Shown: piece by piece, positions 41,248-50,649 of the stretch | Position numbering within the stretch: position 1 is the stretch's first letter | Layout: each line of letters begins with the position of its first letter | Assembly (NCBI GenBank): GCA_965224435.1 | Contig: OZ245048.1 | Span: 806,001 to 870,000, forward strand | Direction: 5' to 3' | Source of the DNA: JAJRQY01 sp965224435 | GTDB taxonomy: Bacteria; Actinomycetota; Acidimicrobiia; Acidimicrobiales; SZUA-35 | Length of the DNA: 64,000 bases | Made by a program: the position numbers and the translations under genes | Notes under the pieces: generated by a model | The model's input: the letters and a program-made list of their open reading frames with translations, nothing else | Told to the model about the DNA's origin: nothing | The model's database searches: none

Positions 41248-42018
41248 GTGAATATTCCTAAGATGCATGGGGTGACGCTTGTTGAACGCCTTGACGAATT
41301 GGTTCGACTGTTGCGGGTGCGAGCTGACTGGCGCACCGAGGACCTTGCGGAAGCGCTCGACGTGTCGGCCCGGACCATCTTGCGGGACCTCGATCGGCTT
41401 CGTGATCGTGGTTTCGAGATATCGACCATGTCCGGGCCTGGTGGCGGGGTGCATCTCGAACCTACTTCGGTGCTGGTGACTTCACAGCTCGACGGCGAGG
41501 AAGTTGTTGCTCTGATCCTGTCGGTTGCGATCGCGCAGGCCATGCCGTGGATGCCCTTTGCATCGGGTGCACAAGATGCCCTGGCCAAGATCGAGGCGTC
41601 GCTGCCCTATGAACGAGCCCACGCGCTTCAAGCATTGATGATGCGCATCATGATTGGCAATCCGGCATCGGCATCGGTACGACGAGAGGGGAAGGTCAGC
41701 CCACTCCTGGCTCGTTTGTTCGAGACTGCGTTCAGTGAAGAACGCTTCCTGGCGTTCTTTGCCAGCTATCGCGATACCCACGGGAAGGAGTCGCGCCGCG
41801 TTGTCGAGCCTCATGGCCTGCTGGTACGAGCACCAATGTGGTACGTGATCGCATGGGACACAGTCGTTGAGGAGCCTCGACTGTTTCGCGCTGATCGGAT
41901 CCGGTCGCCTCATGTCCTGGCGAAGGAATTTGTACCCCGGCCGCACGAGCTAGTTAGAGGAATGTGCCCGGACGCCCGCCCAGTGTTGGCCATGGGTCAT
42001 ATCGCAACGCTCGATTGA
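41248..42018 (+). CDS. YafY-type WYL-domain transcriptional regulator
   Basis: A 256-residue regulator. An HTH (DeoR/HTH_11-type) is in residues 10-60 (LRVRADWRTEDLAEALDVSARTILRDLDRLRDRGFEI), and the WYL ligand-sensing domain lies at about 130-230 (VEPHGLLVRAPMWYVIAWDTV, with FRADRI following). GTG 41248 has AGGAAC 7 nt upstream; ATG 41263 is an alternative. It is divergent to ridA over 111 bp and likely controls it. Confidence 0.88.
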   Translation: MNIPKMHGVTLVERLDELVRLLRVRADWRTEDLAEALDVSARTILRDLDRLRDRGFEISTMSGPGGGVHLEPTSVLVTSQLDGEEVVALILSVAIAQAMPWMPFASGAQDALAKIEASLPYERAHALQALMMRIMIGNPASASVRREGKVSPLLARLFETAFSEERFLAFFASYRDTHGKESRRVVEPHGLLVRAPMWYVIAWDTVVEEPRLFRADRIRSPHVLAKEFVPRPHELVRGMCPDARPVLAMGHIATLD

Positions 42019-42157
42019 GTTAACGTGTGGAGATGATTGAGCGGTTGCGGCTCTCGAACGTGCTGGGTTCCGGATCGAGAGCGAGCAGCGCATTAGCCCG
42101 TTCGTACGGGTCTTGACAATGATGTCAGACCCATGGACAAGCTAACGACCGACTCAC

Positions 42158-42163
42158 TACGGT
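42158..42163 (+). promoter_or_regulatory. Putative promoter of DUF1992 gene
   Basis: TACGGT, 7 nt before ATG 42171, with TGGACA at 42134-42139 and 18-nt spacing: the best -35/-10 pair seen here. A near-perfect inverted repeat (GTCTTGACA/TGTCAGAC) lies at 42109-42130 just upstream. Confidence 0.5.
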
Positions 42164-42170
42164 GGGAATC

Positions 42171-42560
42171 ATGAACGTCTTCGAGTCGATCGCTGATCGC
42201 CGAATCCAGGCAGCACGGGCTGCTGGGATGTTCGACAACCTGCCTGGAGCTGGCAAACCAATTCCAGACCTCGACCAGCAACTTCCCCCCGGCTGGTGGG
42301 CGACACGGCTGGTCCGCAGGGAACGCAGCATGCTCCGGGCCGAAGAACTGGACCGGGAAGTGCGGGCCGAGATGCCAGGTTTGTGGCGACTTGACTCAGA
42401 AGCCTTGGTGCGTACCAGCATCAATGAGTTGAATCAGAGCATCGACGAGTACAACCGGGTGACGACATGGGAGCCGCGTGCCCGTCTTGATGAAAGCCAC
42501 GTGATTGGTCAGTGGCAAAGAATTCGACAAGACAGGATCAGGCAAGGTAGCGCTGGCTAG
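42171..42560 (+). CDS. DUF1992 (DnaJ-C28-like) protein
   Basis: A 129-residue protein with the DUF1992 core: ESIADRRIQAARAAGMFDNLPGAGKPIPD and further WWATRLVRRE; the family is known as the conserved domain of DnaJ homologue C28. There is no J domain. TACGGT 7 nt upstream suggests a leaderless start at ATG 42171. The function of the family is unknown; it stands between the WYL regulator and the DUF4173 pair. Confidence 0.85.
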   Translation: MNVFESIADRRIQAARAAGMFDNLPGAGKPIPDLDQQLPPGWWATRLVRRERSMLRAEELDREVRAEMPGLWRLDSEALVRTSINELNQSIDEYNRVTTWEPRARLDESHVIGQWQRIRQDRIRQGSAG

Positions 42561-42572
42561 TCGTTGGACTGG

Positions 42573-44264
42573 TCAGCGGCACAGCTCGCCCTCGGCCTGT
42601 TCGTACCTGGACTCGGCGAAATTGAAACTGAGCCAACCTCGGTCTTGCTCGCCCTGCTCCAAATGATCACAGATGGCCGACTCGACATTGGCACGTAGTT
42701 CTTCGGGCACAGAGTCGATTCCCTCGATCAGAACAAGACGCCCGTCATTGCTCATTCGATGAGCCATCAAGATGTCGAACCGTTCGTAATACTGAGCCGA
42801 CCGGTTAGACGAGATATGGCTCCATGACTCAGGACTGTGACGATCCAGGTTGTAATTGGCGATGATCGATTCAGGATTAGCCAGGTTGAGCACAAAAAGG
42901 GTGGCTAGTCCAGACAAGATGAGGGCCGGCGTGAGCCATGACTTCCCCGGCCGCACACCGGAGACTCGAGCAAGCACAATGGCGAATGCCATAGCAATCC
43001 AGATACTGAAGACAGTGCTGTAGAACCGCAAGGGGGTGAGCCCCGTGTCTTGGATATAGAGCCTGAGCCTGACAACTGCGACCGCCACAATGCCCATCGT
43101 GAGCACAAAGGACAGGTAGCTGAGCTTGAGCAACATGTCTGACCTGGCTCGCTGACCGCCTTGATCTGGTTGACCGGCCCCGTCGGCGTGACCTGCATTG
43201 TCAGGATCATCAGTTTCGCTTGCCTGGTTTGGGCTCTCCGTCGGCTCCGAACGGAGAGCCCAAATGCCAATGATGAGGACAACGGTGAGTCCAGCAACCC
43301 ACAAGAGTTGGAAGAAGCCCTGGCGGGCATAGTCCTTCACCGTCAGATCAGCTTCGGTCAAGATGCGACTGGCCGCCCCAGACAAGGCGTAGAGCTGTGA
43401 AGCGGCGAACAAGGCGAAGAGGAGATTGACCGAACCGAGCACGATCTTGGCCTCGCTGTCCCCAATGGACAGCCGCACGCCAAGCTCCGGCACGCTGGCA
43501 GCATCACGAGATGACTTACGTTGAAGCCCAAGGATAAGCGAGCTAACAAGCACCGTGAGCGCACCATGAGTAATGCTGGCTTCGATCAAGCCAGTATCAA
43601 AGCTAAAGAGGGAAGCAAATACCGGGTCTGCATTCGCCAGGAGCTGGCCCAACAGCACAACAATGGGCAGAGCAAGAAGAACACCACGCGTCACCCCCGC
43701 CGGAGTCCAAGTCCTTGGAGCGTCCCTCGTTCCACCTTCGGAGGCGGCGCCGTCGGAAAGGGGCTCGAGCTCGGTGCGTCCGGAGAAGCGGACCTTGCCG
43801 GCAACAAGATCGATAGGCGTCAGCAAGCAAGAGCCAAACAGATCCAAGAGTTCGAGGCCCAAGCGGAGGGGCGGCAGATCCCAGACCGAGCCGTCTCGGC
43901 CGAAGGCTGCCGCCCCAATCAGGAGAAGCAGAGCAGCTAGTAGGTCAAAGACCACCAAGCGAATCTCGGTCCGCCACGTAAGGAAGCCGCCAAACCCCGT
44001 AGCCCCAATGAGCATGGCTAGCGATGCCCTACTGCGGGCATAGCCAGCGATCCAGACGGCGATGGCCGACAGCAGGATGAACAGTGACATGGCCAGGGTG
44101 TTGGCTGCTGGCTGTTGGATGGCGAGGTTGCCGACGTAGGCGGCAACCAAGGCTAGGCCGAAGGCTCGCACCGGCATGGCGAACAGGTCGTGGTTGCTGC
44201 CCAGATTGTCTTCCTGGACCGCACCTTGTTTGGCACTGACTGCCTTGGTTGTGGTATCTACCAT
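42573..44264 (-). CDS. DUF4173-like multi-helix membrane protein, second of pair
   Basis: A 563-residue polytopic protein with about 10-12 membrane helices. The motif TVKDYARQGFFQLLWVAGLT near residue 300 is the DUF4173 signature (aromatic/Arg then GFF-L). C-terminal about 90 residues form a soluble domain with many acidic residues ending in ESRYEQAEGELCR. It is a paralogue of the gene 6 bp upstream. An insertion of about 30 Asp/Gly/Gln-rich residues near 345-375 differs. Function unknown. Confidence 0.75.
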   Translation of the reverse strand: MVDTTTKAVSAKQGAVQEDNLGSNHDLFAMPVRAFGLALVAAYVGNLAIQQPAANTLAMSLFILLSAIAVWIAGYARSRASLAMLIGATGFGGFLTWRTEIRLVVFDLLAALLLLIGAAAFGRDGSVWDLPPLRLGLELLDLFGSCLLTPIDLVAGKVRFSGRTELEPLSDGAASEGGTRDAPRTWTPAGVTRGVLLALPIVVLLGQLLANADPVFASLFSFDTGLIEASITHGALTVLVSSLILGLQRKSSRDAASVPELGVRLSIGDSEAKIVLGSVNLLFALFAASQLYALSGAASRILTEADLTVKDYARQGFFQLLWVAGLTVVLIIGIWALRSEPTESPNQASETDDPDNAGHADGAGQPDQGGQRARSDMLLKLSYLSFVLTMGIVAVAVVRLRLYIQDTGLTPLRFYSTVFSIWIAMAFAIVLARVSGVRPGKSWLTPALILSGLATLFVLNLANPESIIANYNLDRHSPESWSHISSNRSAQYYERFDILMAHRMSNDGRLVLIEGIDSVPEELRANVESAICDHLEQGEQDRGWLSFNFAESRYEQAEGELCR

Positions 44265-44270
44265 CGTGGT

Positions 44271-45941
44271 CTACGAGCAGAATTCGGTTTTGACAGACTG
44301 GGCTGACGCTTCGGAGAAATTGAAACCGGTCCAGCCTCGGTCCTGATGACGGTTGTATTCAAAGTCACAGATACTGGCCTTGAGGCTCGCTTGGAGTCCG
44401 GGAGGAAGATCGCCTGCTCCTTCGATCAGAACCTGAATCCCGTCACCACTCAGCTTGTCCTCACCCAGAACCGCCGCCCTCCCATAGCCGGGGTAGTCAT
44501 CCTCGACACCCTGGCGAGCAAGGTTGTGACTGGCGATGATGGCTTCGGGATTGGCCACGTTGAGCGCGAACAAGGAAGTCATGGCTGACACCACAAGGGC
44601 GGGCATGAGCCAAGCCTTCTTCGGCCCAACGCCAGCCAATCGCAACAAGACGATTAGGAAGGCCACCGCAATCCAGATGCTGAAGACTGAACTGTAGAAA
44701 CGCATGGGCGTCAAACCCCGATCACCGATGTAGAGCAAGAGACGGTTGAGGGCGACACCAATGATGCCACCGGTGAGCACGCCAGAGATGCTGGCCATCT
44801 TGACCACAGCCTTGGAATGGCCCTCTGAAGGCCGCATAGTCGAGATCAAGACGAGGACAAAGAGGGTCAGTCCAGCGACCCACAAGAGCTGAAAGAACCC
44901 CTGTCGGGCGTAGTCGCTGTAGCTCAACCCAGCGTTCTGGATGATCTGGTCTGCCTGGCCGAACCCGGCATAGATCTGCGTTCCAACAAAGACAGCGAAC
45001 AACAGATTGAGTGAGCCAAGGACCACCATGGTCTCGCTCTTGCCGATGACCGGCAGGGTCGTTGATCCAAGATCGACAACGCTGCTACGAGACGACTTTC
45101 GGAGGATGGCGACGACGAGAGAGCCAGCAATAAGCATCAGGGCCAGATGGCCAAAGCCAATTCCAATGAAGTCGGCGTTGAAGTTGAAGAGTGAAGCGAA
45201 GACTATGTCAGCGGAAGCCAGCAGCACCCCGAAGAGGATGACGATTGGCAGTGCGAGAGCCAGGCCCCGCATGATCCGCATGCCCGAGGCCACCAGGGTC
45301 GAAGACTCCTCTGTAGCCACTCTAAATCGGGCGCCAACATCGGCAGGGCCGTCAGGAATAAGGCCCAGCCATGAGGCATAGAAATCGATGGTTTCAGTGA
45401 GAAATCGGATCGGGCCAATATCCCATATGGAGCCTCCACGGCCGAAGGTGGCAGCGGCAATCAACAGCATGAGGGCGGTAACAATGTCGAAGAAGATCAG
45501 ACGAGGTTCTGTCCGCAAGATCATGAAGCCAGCAAAGACAACGGCCCCGCCTAGCAGGACAAGACCAGTCTTCGTCTTGACGTAGCCCAGCGTGTAGAGG
45601 GCAAGCGCGGAGAAGGCGAAGAAGAGAGCCATCACCAGGGTGTTTGCCGCTTCTTGGCGCAGGGCCAGGTTGCCAAAGAAGGCTGCGGTGACGGTGGCAG
45701 CAACTACGGCTCCACGCAGCGGAACCGGCTGACGGGGAGGTTTGGGTACCGCCGCTGCTTGGGGCGGCGTCGGGGGCGCTGGCGTGCTGGGAGGTGCCTG
45801 AGCGCTGGGCGGGCCAGAAGGCCGTGTGCCCGGCGAGCGCAGGGGTGTTTGAGCGGCTGAGCCCCAAACACTTGCTGGCTTAGCGGGTGGAGGGGCACCC
45901 AGCGTGTCGAATGGCGTCGTCTTTGGCGTCGGTGTACTCAT
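44271..45941 (-). CDS. DUF4173-like multi-helix membrane protein, first of pair
   Basis: A 556-residue protein with a Pro/Ala/Thr-rich cytoplasmic N-terminus of about 70 residues, then 10-12 membrane helices, the same SYSDYARQGFFQLLWVAGLT motif and a soluble C-terminus with a DRGWTGFNFSEASAQ segment that the partner also has. ATG 45941 is preferred because TACGGT lies 8 nt upstream; the frame is open to a GTG at 46004. First gene of the pair, likely a tandem duplication. Confidence 0.75.
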   Translation of the reverse strand: MSTPTPKTTPFDTLGAPPPAKPASVWGSAAQTPLRSPGTRPSGPPSAQAPPSTPAPPTPPQAAAVPKPPRQPVPLRGAVVAATVTAAFFGNLALRQEAANTLVMALFFAFSALALYTLGYVKTKTGLVLLGGAVVFAGFMILRTEPRLIFFDIVTALMLLIAAATFGRGGSIWDIGPIRFLTETIDFYASWLGLIPDGPADVGARFRVATEESSTLVASGMRIMRGLALALPIVILFGVLLASADIVFASLFNFNADFIGIGFGHLALMLIAGSLVVAILRKSSRSSVVDLGSTTLPVIGKSETMVVLGSLNLLFAVFVGTQIYAGFGQADQIIQNAGLSYSDYARQGFFQLLWVAGLTLFVLVLISTMRPSEGHSKAVVKMASISGVLTGGIIGVALNRLLLYIGDRGLTPMRFYSSVFSIWIAVAFLIVLLRLAGVGPKKAWLMPALVVSAMTSLFALNVANPEAIIASHNLARQGVEDDYPGYGRAAVLGEDKLSGDGIQVLIEGAGDLPPGLQASLKASICDFEYNRHQDRGWTGFNFSEASAQSVKTEFCS

Positions 45942-45949
45942 TGAGAGTG

Positions 45950-45955
45950 ACCGTA
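45950..45955 (-). promoter_or_regulatory. Putative -10 hexamer of DUF4173 pair
   Basis: TACGGT, 8 nt before ATG 45941 on the minus strand. The rest of 45942-46107 is non-coding. Confidence 0.35.
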
Positions 45956-46107
45956 ATTCCCCACTGTTGGGGGCCAGTGCAGGCGATGTGGAGTTGTTGT
46001 GCACGTCGTTCGTCGGCCCTTGGGGGCCTTCTCACTTACCGAGTTTCCTCGCCGGGGGCTCGGAAACGTCGAAGTTAACAGCCACCGTCTTCGAGGCTTG
46101 ACCGGAT

Positions 46108-46767
46108 TTAGAACAGCTTTTGTTGGGGGCGCTCGATGCCTCTGAGCTCGTCATAGTCGATTTCGACAAAGCCGATGGAACGATCACCGGCCAAGGTCTT
46201 GGCCTGAGGCTTGATCTCCTGAGCCACGAACATGCCGCGCACCGGAGCAAGGTCCGGGTTCCGGTTTAAGAACTCCAGGTAGCGAGTGAGTTGCTCGACG
46301 CCATCGATCTCGCCACGACGCTTGATCTCGATAGCAACCGTGTTCCCGTCCGGGTCCCGACACAGCAGATCAACCGGACCAATCTCGGTGGGGAACTCAC
46401 GCCGAATCAGCTTCATTCCGTCTTCAATTCGACCTGGCTCAAGTGCCAGCAGCTCCTGTAGATGGGCTTCGACCCCATCCTTCTGAAGGCCTGGGTCAAC
46501 GCCTAGGTCATGAGCGGTGTCCGAAAACACCTCATGGATGGTGATGAGTAGTTCTTCACCCTTGGGACTGACGACAGTCCAGTGATCGTCGTGTTCGGTG
46601 AACACATTGGGCGCATTCATCCAGTTGAGCGGCTTATAGGCCCCTCCGTCGGAGTGGATGGCCACACAACCGTCAGCCTTCACCATAAGAAGGCGAGTTG
46701 CACGGGGGAGATGGGCAGTCAGACGACCGGCATAGTCGACTGTGCATTCAGCAATGACAAGGCGCAC
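46108..46767 (-). CDS. nucS: Mismatch-specific endonuclease NucS/EndoMS
   Basis: A 219-residue protein nearly identical in layout to mycobacterial NucS: it starts MRLVIAECTVDYAGRLTAHLP, and the C-terminal RecB-like nuclease domain has EIGPVDLLCRDPDGNTVAIEIKRRGEIDGVEQLTRYLE with the catalytic Asp, Glu and Lys. The C-terminus PQQKLF resembles the beta-clamp-binding QxxLF peptide. NucS cuts both strands at G:T, G:G and T:T mispairs and replaces MutS/MutL in Actinobacteria. The GTG start lies 9 bp after the chemoreceptor gene. Confidence 0.95.
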   Translation of the reverse strand: MRLVIAECTVDYAGRLTAHLPRATRLLMVKADGCVAIHSDGGAYKPLNWMNAPNVFTEHDDHWTVVSPKGEELLITIHEVFSDTAHDLGVDPGLQKDGVEAHLQELLALEPGRIEDGMKLIRREFPTEIGPVDLLCRDPDGNTVAIEIKRRGEIDGVEQLTRYLEFLNRNPDLAPVRGMFVAQEIKPQAKTLAGDRSIGFVEIDYDELRGIERPQQKLF

Positions 46768-46776
46768 ATGCCTTGT

Positions 46777-48093
46777 CTACCGAACCAGTTCGGAAAGCGA
46801 AACGGCCTGGGTCCCATGGATCGAATTAAATGCCTCCGTTGGGTCGTCGGCAGCGTCTTCTTCCAGCAGTTCGTTGAGGTCGGTGATGCCCTCGATGATC
46901 TCGATCATCTCGGTCGAAGCATGAGTGACCTGCTGGCGCATCCGAGTGCTTGCCTCGGTCTGTTCGATCATGGCCGAATCGACCTCGCGCTGGAGCTCGG
47001 CGATTGATTGCACGCTTTCGCTGACGACAGCCATCTGGGTATTGGCGTCGCTCATTCTGGTGCGAACCTCGTTAGTCAAGGTGGCGATCTGTTCGGTGGC
47101 CTCGCTGGTGGTTGTTGCCAGGTCCTTCACTTCTTGGGCAACAACGGCGAAACCCTTGCCTGCTTCACCGGCTCGGGCGGCCTCGATGCTGGCGTTCAGG
47201 GCCAGTAGGTTAGTGCGGGAAGCAATGTCATCAATCACAACGACGAGGTCGGCAATAGCGTTGCTTTGGGTTGTGAGCTGCTCAATCTGATCCTTGGTTT
47301 CGCTACTCATGGTGTCGGCTTCTTGGGCCAGTGACGCGACTTCAGTGACCAGCCGGCTGACTTCGGCGCCCCCCTCGCTGATCTGGGCAACGAGTACGTC
47401 GGCTTCATCCATTGCTTCACGGACAGAAGTTGAGGACTCGGAGAGTTCACCGGTCCGACCGGTGGCATCGGCCGCAACCATCGCCCGGTGGCGCAGGGTG
47501 TGCGCCTGGGCCCGCTCCCTGAGGATGACTTCTTCAGCCCGGGTTTCCATTGTTCGCCAATTCATGAAGATGGGGGCCAGAAACCAGCTGAGAAGGCCGA
47601 GGTGGCCTCCACTCAGCAGGACCGATTTGCCCCGCCCGACGTCTTGGGTAGACAAGATGGATGGGTCAACGAGACTAAGGCCGACATGGTAGACAGCGGC
47701 CAGCGCGAGCACCGCAAGTATTGGACGGGCATCGGTATAGAGAGAAACCAGGGCAAGGACAACAAACCATGCGAGATGAGATTCGGTGCTTCCGCCGGTG
47801 AGGTGGCCAAAGACGGCGGTGGCAAATCCCAGCCCAAAGGAAGTGCTCAGAGAGCGAGCCAGGCGAGACTTTCCATGAAGAGCGCTAGTAGCGAAGACAA
47901 GCGCAGCCAGGCTTTCTGCCAGGGCCTGCCACCAGGTGATGCCATAGAGTAAACCAGCAATGAAAGCGACGGGAGCCTGAAGAAAAAGGGCAAAAACTAT
48001 GGCCCGATGACGACGCTCGAACTCAACGTCATCGATGGAGCGTCCCACGGACAAGACTTTGGCAACCGGCTGTAGCAGCCCACTCAATTTCAT
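46777..48093 (-). CDS. Methyl-accepting chemotaxis protein with multi-helix membrane sensor
   Basis: A 438-residue chemoreceptor-like protein. About six membrane helices cover residues 30-190 with no large extracytoplasmic domain, and the MCP signalling domain follows almost directly; no HAMP domain is evident. The hairpin-tip motif (LNASIEAARAGEAGKGFAVVAQEVKDLA near residue 310) is well conserved. No che or flagellar genes are in the window. It sits upstream of nucS. Energy or membrane-state sensing is suggested by the architecture only. Confidence 0.88.
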   Translation of the reverse strand: MKLSGLLQPVAKVLSVGRSIDDVEFERRHRAIVFALFLQAPVAFIAGLLYGITWWQALAESLAALVFATSALHGKSRLARSLSTSFGLGFATAVFGHLTGGSTESHLAWFVVLALVSLYTDARPILAVLALAAVYHVGLSLVDPSILSTQDVGRGKSVLLSGGHLGLLSWFLAPIFMNWRTMETRAEEVILRERAQAHTLRHRAMVAADATGRTGELSESSTSVREAMDEADVLVAQISEGGAEVSRLVTEVASLAQEADTMSSETKDQIEQLTTQSNAIADLVVVIDDIASRTNLLALNASIEAARAGEAGKGFAVVAQEVKDLATTTSEATEQIATLTNEVRTRMSDANTQMAVVSESVQSIAELQREVDSAMIEQTEASTRMRQQVTHASTEMIEIIEGITDLNELLEEDAADDPTEAFNSIHGTQAVSLSELVR

Positions 48094-48193
48094 TTCACGA
48101 GTTTCGGTGCGTCATGGGGCTCCATTAGGCCGAGGCGCCAGCGGATCCGTTCTGGGCCATACCAGGCGTGGTTCTGTGACCCCAGATCAAGTT

Positions 48194-49798
48194 CTAGGAC
48201 AAGTGATGCTTGGCCAGGCGCTTTCGGATCAGTGCCCGCCGCTCTTGCAGTTCGGAGTAGGTGAGGTGGTCCATATCGGCCGGGTCAACTCCAAAGGCAG
48301 CCTTGGCTCCATCCAAGTCAAGCTTCCACTCGGAATTGGCCATGCCAAGCTGGGAAGTGATCGTTGCTCCGTGGTTGGTGGCGAAGTGGGTGGCAATGTC
48401 AGTGACAACAGCAAACATGTCCAACTCCGGGGCGAGGCTGGCGATTGCCCCATCCAGAAAGATCAGGTTCTTGATGTAGAGCATGAGGGGTTTGGGCAGA
48501 CGCGCCCCGTAGCCAAGGAGGGCCTTGATGAGGCGCTGGAGTTCGGCAACCATCTCGTCGGGTTCCATCTTGGTTGGGTCGATCGGACCCTTGTCGATCC
48601 CAAGCTCTTGAACGACCTCGTCGATGTCGGTATCGGAGGGTAGGGCGCCAAGATCGCGCAACGCAGAGACCTGACCCTTCACCGAGTTCGTTGTGGTCGA
48701 CATCATCATTCGGAGGAAGGCCAGGCGATCGGACTCGCTCAGCCGCCCCGTGATGCCAAAGTCGATCAAGGCGAGGCGACCGTCGGGCTGAACAAAGAGG
48801 TTGCCGCCGTGCAAGTCGCCGTGGAAAATGCCGTGCAAGAAGGCACCTTCTAAGAAGCCAAGCATGGCCGTCTTGAGGATTGCCTCGGTATCAAGGCCTG
48901 CCTCCCTCATGCCGCTGGCGTCATCAAAGTTGAATCCGCCCATGAACTCCATGACTAGCACTCGCTTAGTGACGAGCGTCGGGTGGGGGCGAGGAACAAC
49001 AAAGCCCCGTTGGTCCAGTTCGGCAAACACCCGAGCAATGTCCAGCATGTTCGATGCTTCGATACGAAAGTCCAGCTCCTCAATGATCGTCTCGGCAAAG
49101 AGGTCAACCAAGGCCGGAGGGTTAGCTAGGGCCGAAACCGGAATACGGCCGACAAGCAGTGGCGCCAACCAGGACAGCACCTTCAGATCACGGCGAACCA
49201 GATCATTGATTCCCGGTCGCTGGACCTTTACCGCAACTTCTTCTCCACTGAGGAGCACAGCTCTATGGACTTGAGCGATTGATGCGGCCGCCAACGGGAC
49301 GGGGTCGATGGATTGGAAGACTTCCTGGAGCGGCCGACCGAACTCTGCTTCCAGTACCTCCACGACGGTCGAGTAGGCAACGGCGGGAACCTGATCTCGG
49401 CACTTACGGCACTCATCCACCAACTCAGGAGGGAACACACCTTCGCCTGCACTGATGATCTGAGCCAGCTTGATATAGGTCGGGCCGAGCTTTTCAGCCG
49501 AAACCCGAACCCGGCGCGAAATACCTGCTCGAGACTTGTCTGTACCTCGTTCCTTGATGGCCCAGACCCCGACGCTCAGGCCGAGCGTTCGCATGACGGT
49601 GGCTGCTCGTCGCAGGGGTGGAAGCTTCGGTGGCTTGGTGAGACCGGGCAGGGATCGAGCCTGCGCTTTTCGTAGCTGCTTGACCTGGGGGAGCCAGAGC
49701 AACTTGTTGTTGGCAATACTCCATGGCTGCTGGCTGGAGAATGACCCCAGGTGGAGATCGTCGGGTTCGGATGCTCGTTCGCTCTGTTCGGTTGTCAC
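48194..49798 (-). CDS. ABC1/AarF (UbiB) family atypical kinase
   Basis: A 534-residue ABC1/UbiB kinase-like protein. Motifs: KLGPTYIKLAQIISAGEGVFP, the Ala-rich-loop region AAASIAQVHRA, EVAVKVQRPGI, and the catalytic HGDLHGGNLFV and LALIDFGITGRL. C-terminal hydrophobic segments follow around residues 440-490. Members support quinone biosynthesis or lipid homeostasis. A TAGAGT hexamer 8 nt before the GTG suggests its own promoter inside the end of the hydratase gene. Confidence 0.92.
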   Translation of the reverse strand: MTTEQSERASEPDDLHLGSFSSQQPWSIANNKLLWLPQVKQLRKAQARSLPGLTKPPKLPPLRRAATVMRTLGLSVGVWAIKERGTDKSRAGISRRVRVSAEKLGPTYIKLAQIISAGEGVFPPELVDECRKCRDQVPAVAYSTVVEVLEAEFGRPLQEVFQSIDPVPLAAASIAQVHRAVLLSGEEVAVKVQRPGINDLVRRDLKVLSWLAPLLVGRIPVSALANPPALVDLFAETIIEELDFRIEASNMLDIARVFAELDQRGFVVPRPHPTLVTKRVLVMEFMGGFNFDDASGMREAGLDTEAILKTAMLGFLEGAFLHGIFHGDLHGGNLFVQPDGRLALIDFGITGRLSESDRLAFLRMMMSTTTNSVKGQVSALRDLGALPSDTDIDEVVQELGIDKGPIDPTKMEPDEMVAELQRLIKALLGYGARLPKPLMLYIKNLIFLDGAIASLAPELDMFAVVTDIATHFATNHGATITSQLGMANSEWKLDLDGAKAAFGVDPADMDHLTYSELQERRALIRKRLAKHHLS

Positions 49799-49806
49799 TG
49801 GGTGAC

Positions 49807-49812
49807 ACTCTA
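49807..49812 (-). promoter_or_regulatory. Putative -10 hexamer of ubiB-like gene
   Basis: TAGAGT, 8 nt before GTG 49798 on the minus strand, overlapping the preceding gene's stop. Confidence 0.3.
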
Positions 49813-50646
49813 GAAGTTCGGTGGTTCTTTGCTGAGTAGGGCCCGCACACCTTGTTTGTATTCAGCACCTCTCATCATCTTTTCCAAGAGCCGGACTGAG
49901 TCCGTGACTGACTGGCCGACATTGCCGTGAAGGTCCTGGTAGACCTGACGACGGGTGGCTTGCAAGGACCCTGCAGCTACCGAGCTTGCCAATTGCTCGG
50001 CATAGTCCAGTGTCGCAGCCAGGAGGTCTTCTGGCGGATGGATTGCATTGATGAGGCCGATGTCCAGGGCTTCTTCGGCCAGGACCACTCGAGAGGTCAG
50101 CAAGATGTCCATGGCTCGGGTCACTCCAACAAGCCGTGGCAGGATCCAGGAAAGGCCATACTCCGCAGGCAGACCGAGCTTGCCGTGAGCGGTGGTGAGC
50201 TTGGCGCCAGTGGAAGCAAACCGCAAGTCGGTGAAGCAGGCCAAAGCCAGGCCGATACCGGCGGCTGCACCATTGATGGCAGCAATCAGTGGCTTGCTCA
50301 GCCCAAAGTGCGAGGCGAACGGCGCGTCGAAGCGTTCGTCGAATCCGTAGCCCGGTTGAGCGATCGATTGAGAACTGGTTGTGTCCAAAGCATCACTCAG
50401 ACCGTTGTCATATTGGCCCCTGTCAGCGTGGCTCTGCAAGGCCTGACTGTCACCACCAACACAGAACCGTTCACCGGCTCCGGTCAAAACGATGACACGG
50501 ACCCCGGCGGCCTCGTCGGCTTTTTGTAGACACCAGCGCAGCTCAGCGTCCAGTCGACCGGTCCAGGCGTTTCCTCGGTGGGGGCGATTGAGCGTGATGA
50601 GGGCAGTTCGCCCGACGATCTGATACTCAGTTGCCCGAAGCTCCAT
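49810..50646 (-). CDS. Enoyl-CoA hydratase/isomerase family protein
   Basis: A 278-residue crotonase-fold protein. TLNRPHRGNAWTGRL, the oxyanion-hole segment TGAGERFCVGGDSQAL, and AINGAAAGIGLALACFTDLRFAS are characteristic. The Glu at the first catalytic position is not evident (KLTTAHGKLGLPAEYG carries only one Glu later), so the exact reaction is open. Start 3 bp after the phosphatase gene stop; same transcript. Confidence 0.87.
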   Translation of the reverse strand: MELRATEYQIVGRTALITLNRPHRGNAWTGRLDAELRWCLQKADEAAGVRVIVLTGAGERFCVGGDSQALQSHADRGQYDNGLSDALDTTSSQSIAQPGYGFDERFDAPFASHFGLSKPLIAAINGAAAGIGLALACFTDLRFASTGAKLTTAHGKLGLPAEYGLSWILPRLVGVTRAMDILLTSRVVLAEEALDIGLINAIHPPEDLLAATLDYAEQLASSVAAGSLQATRRQVYQDLHGNVGQSVTDSVRLLEKMMRGAEYKQGVRALLSKEPPNF

Positions 50647-50649
50647 TGC

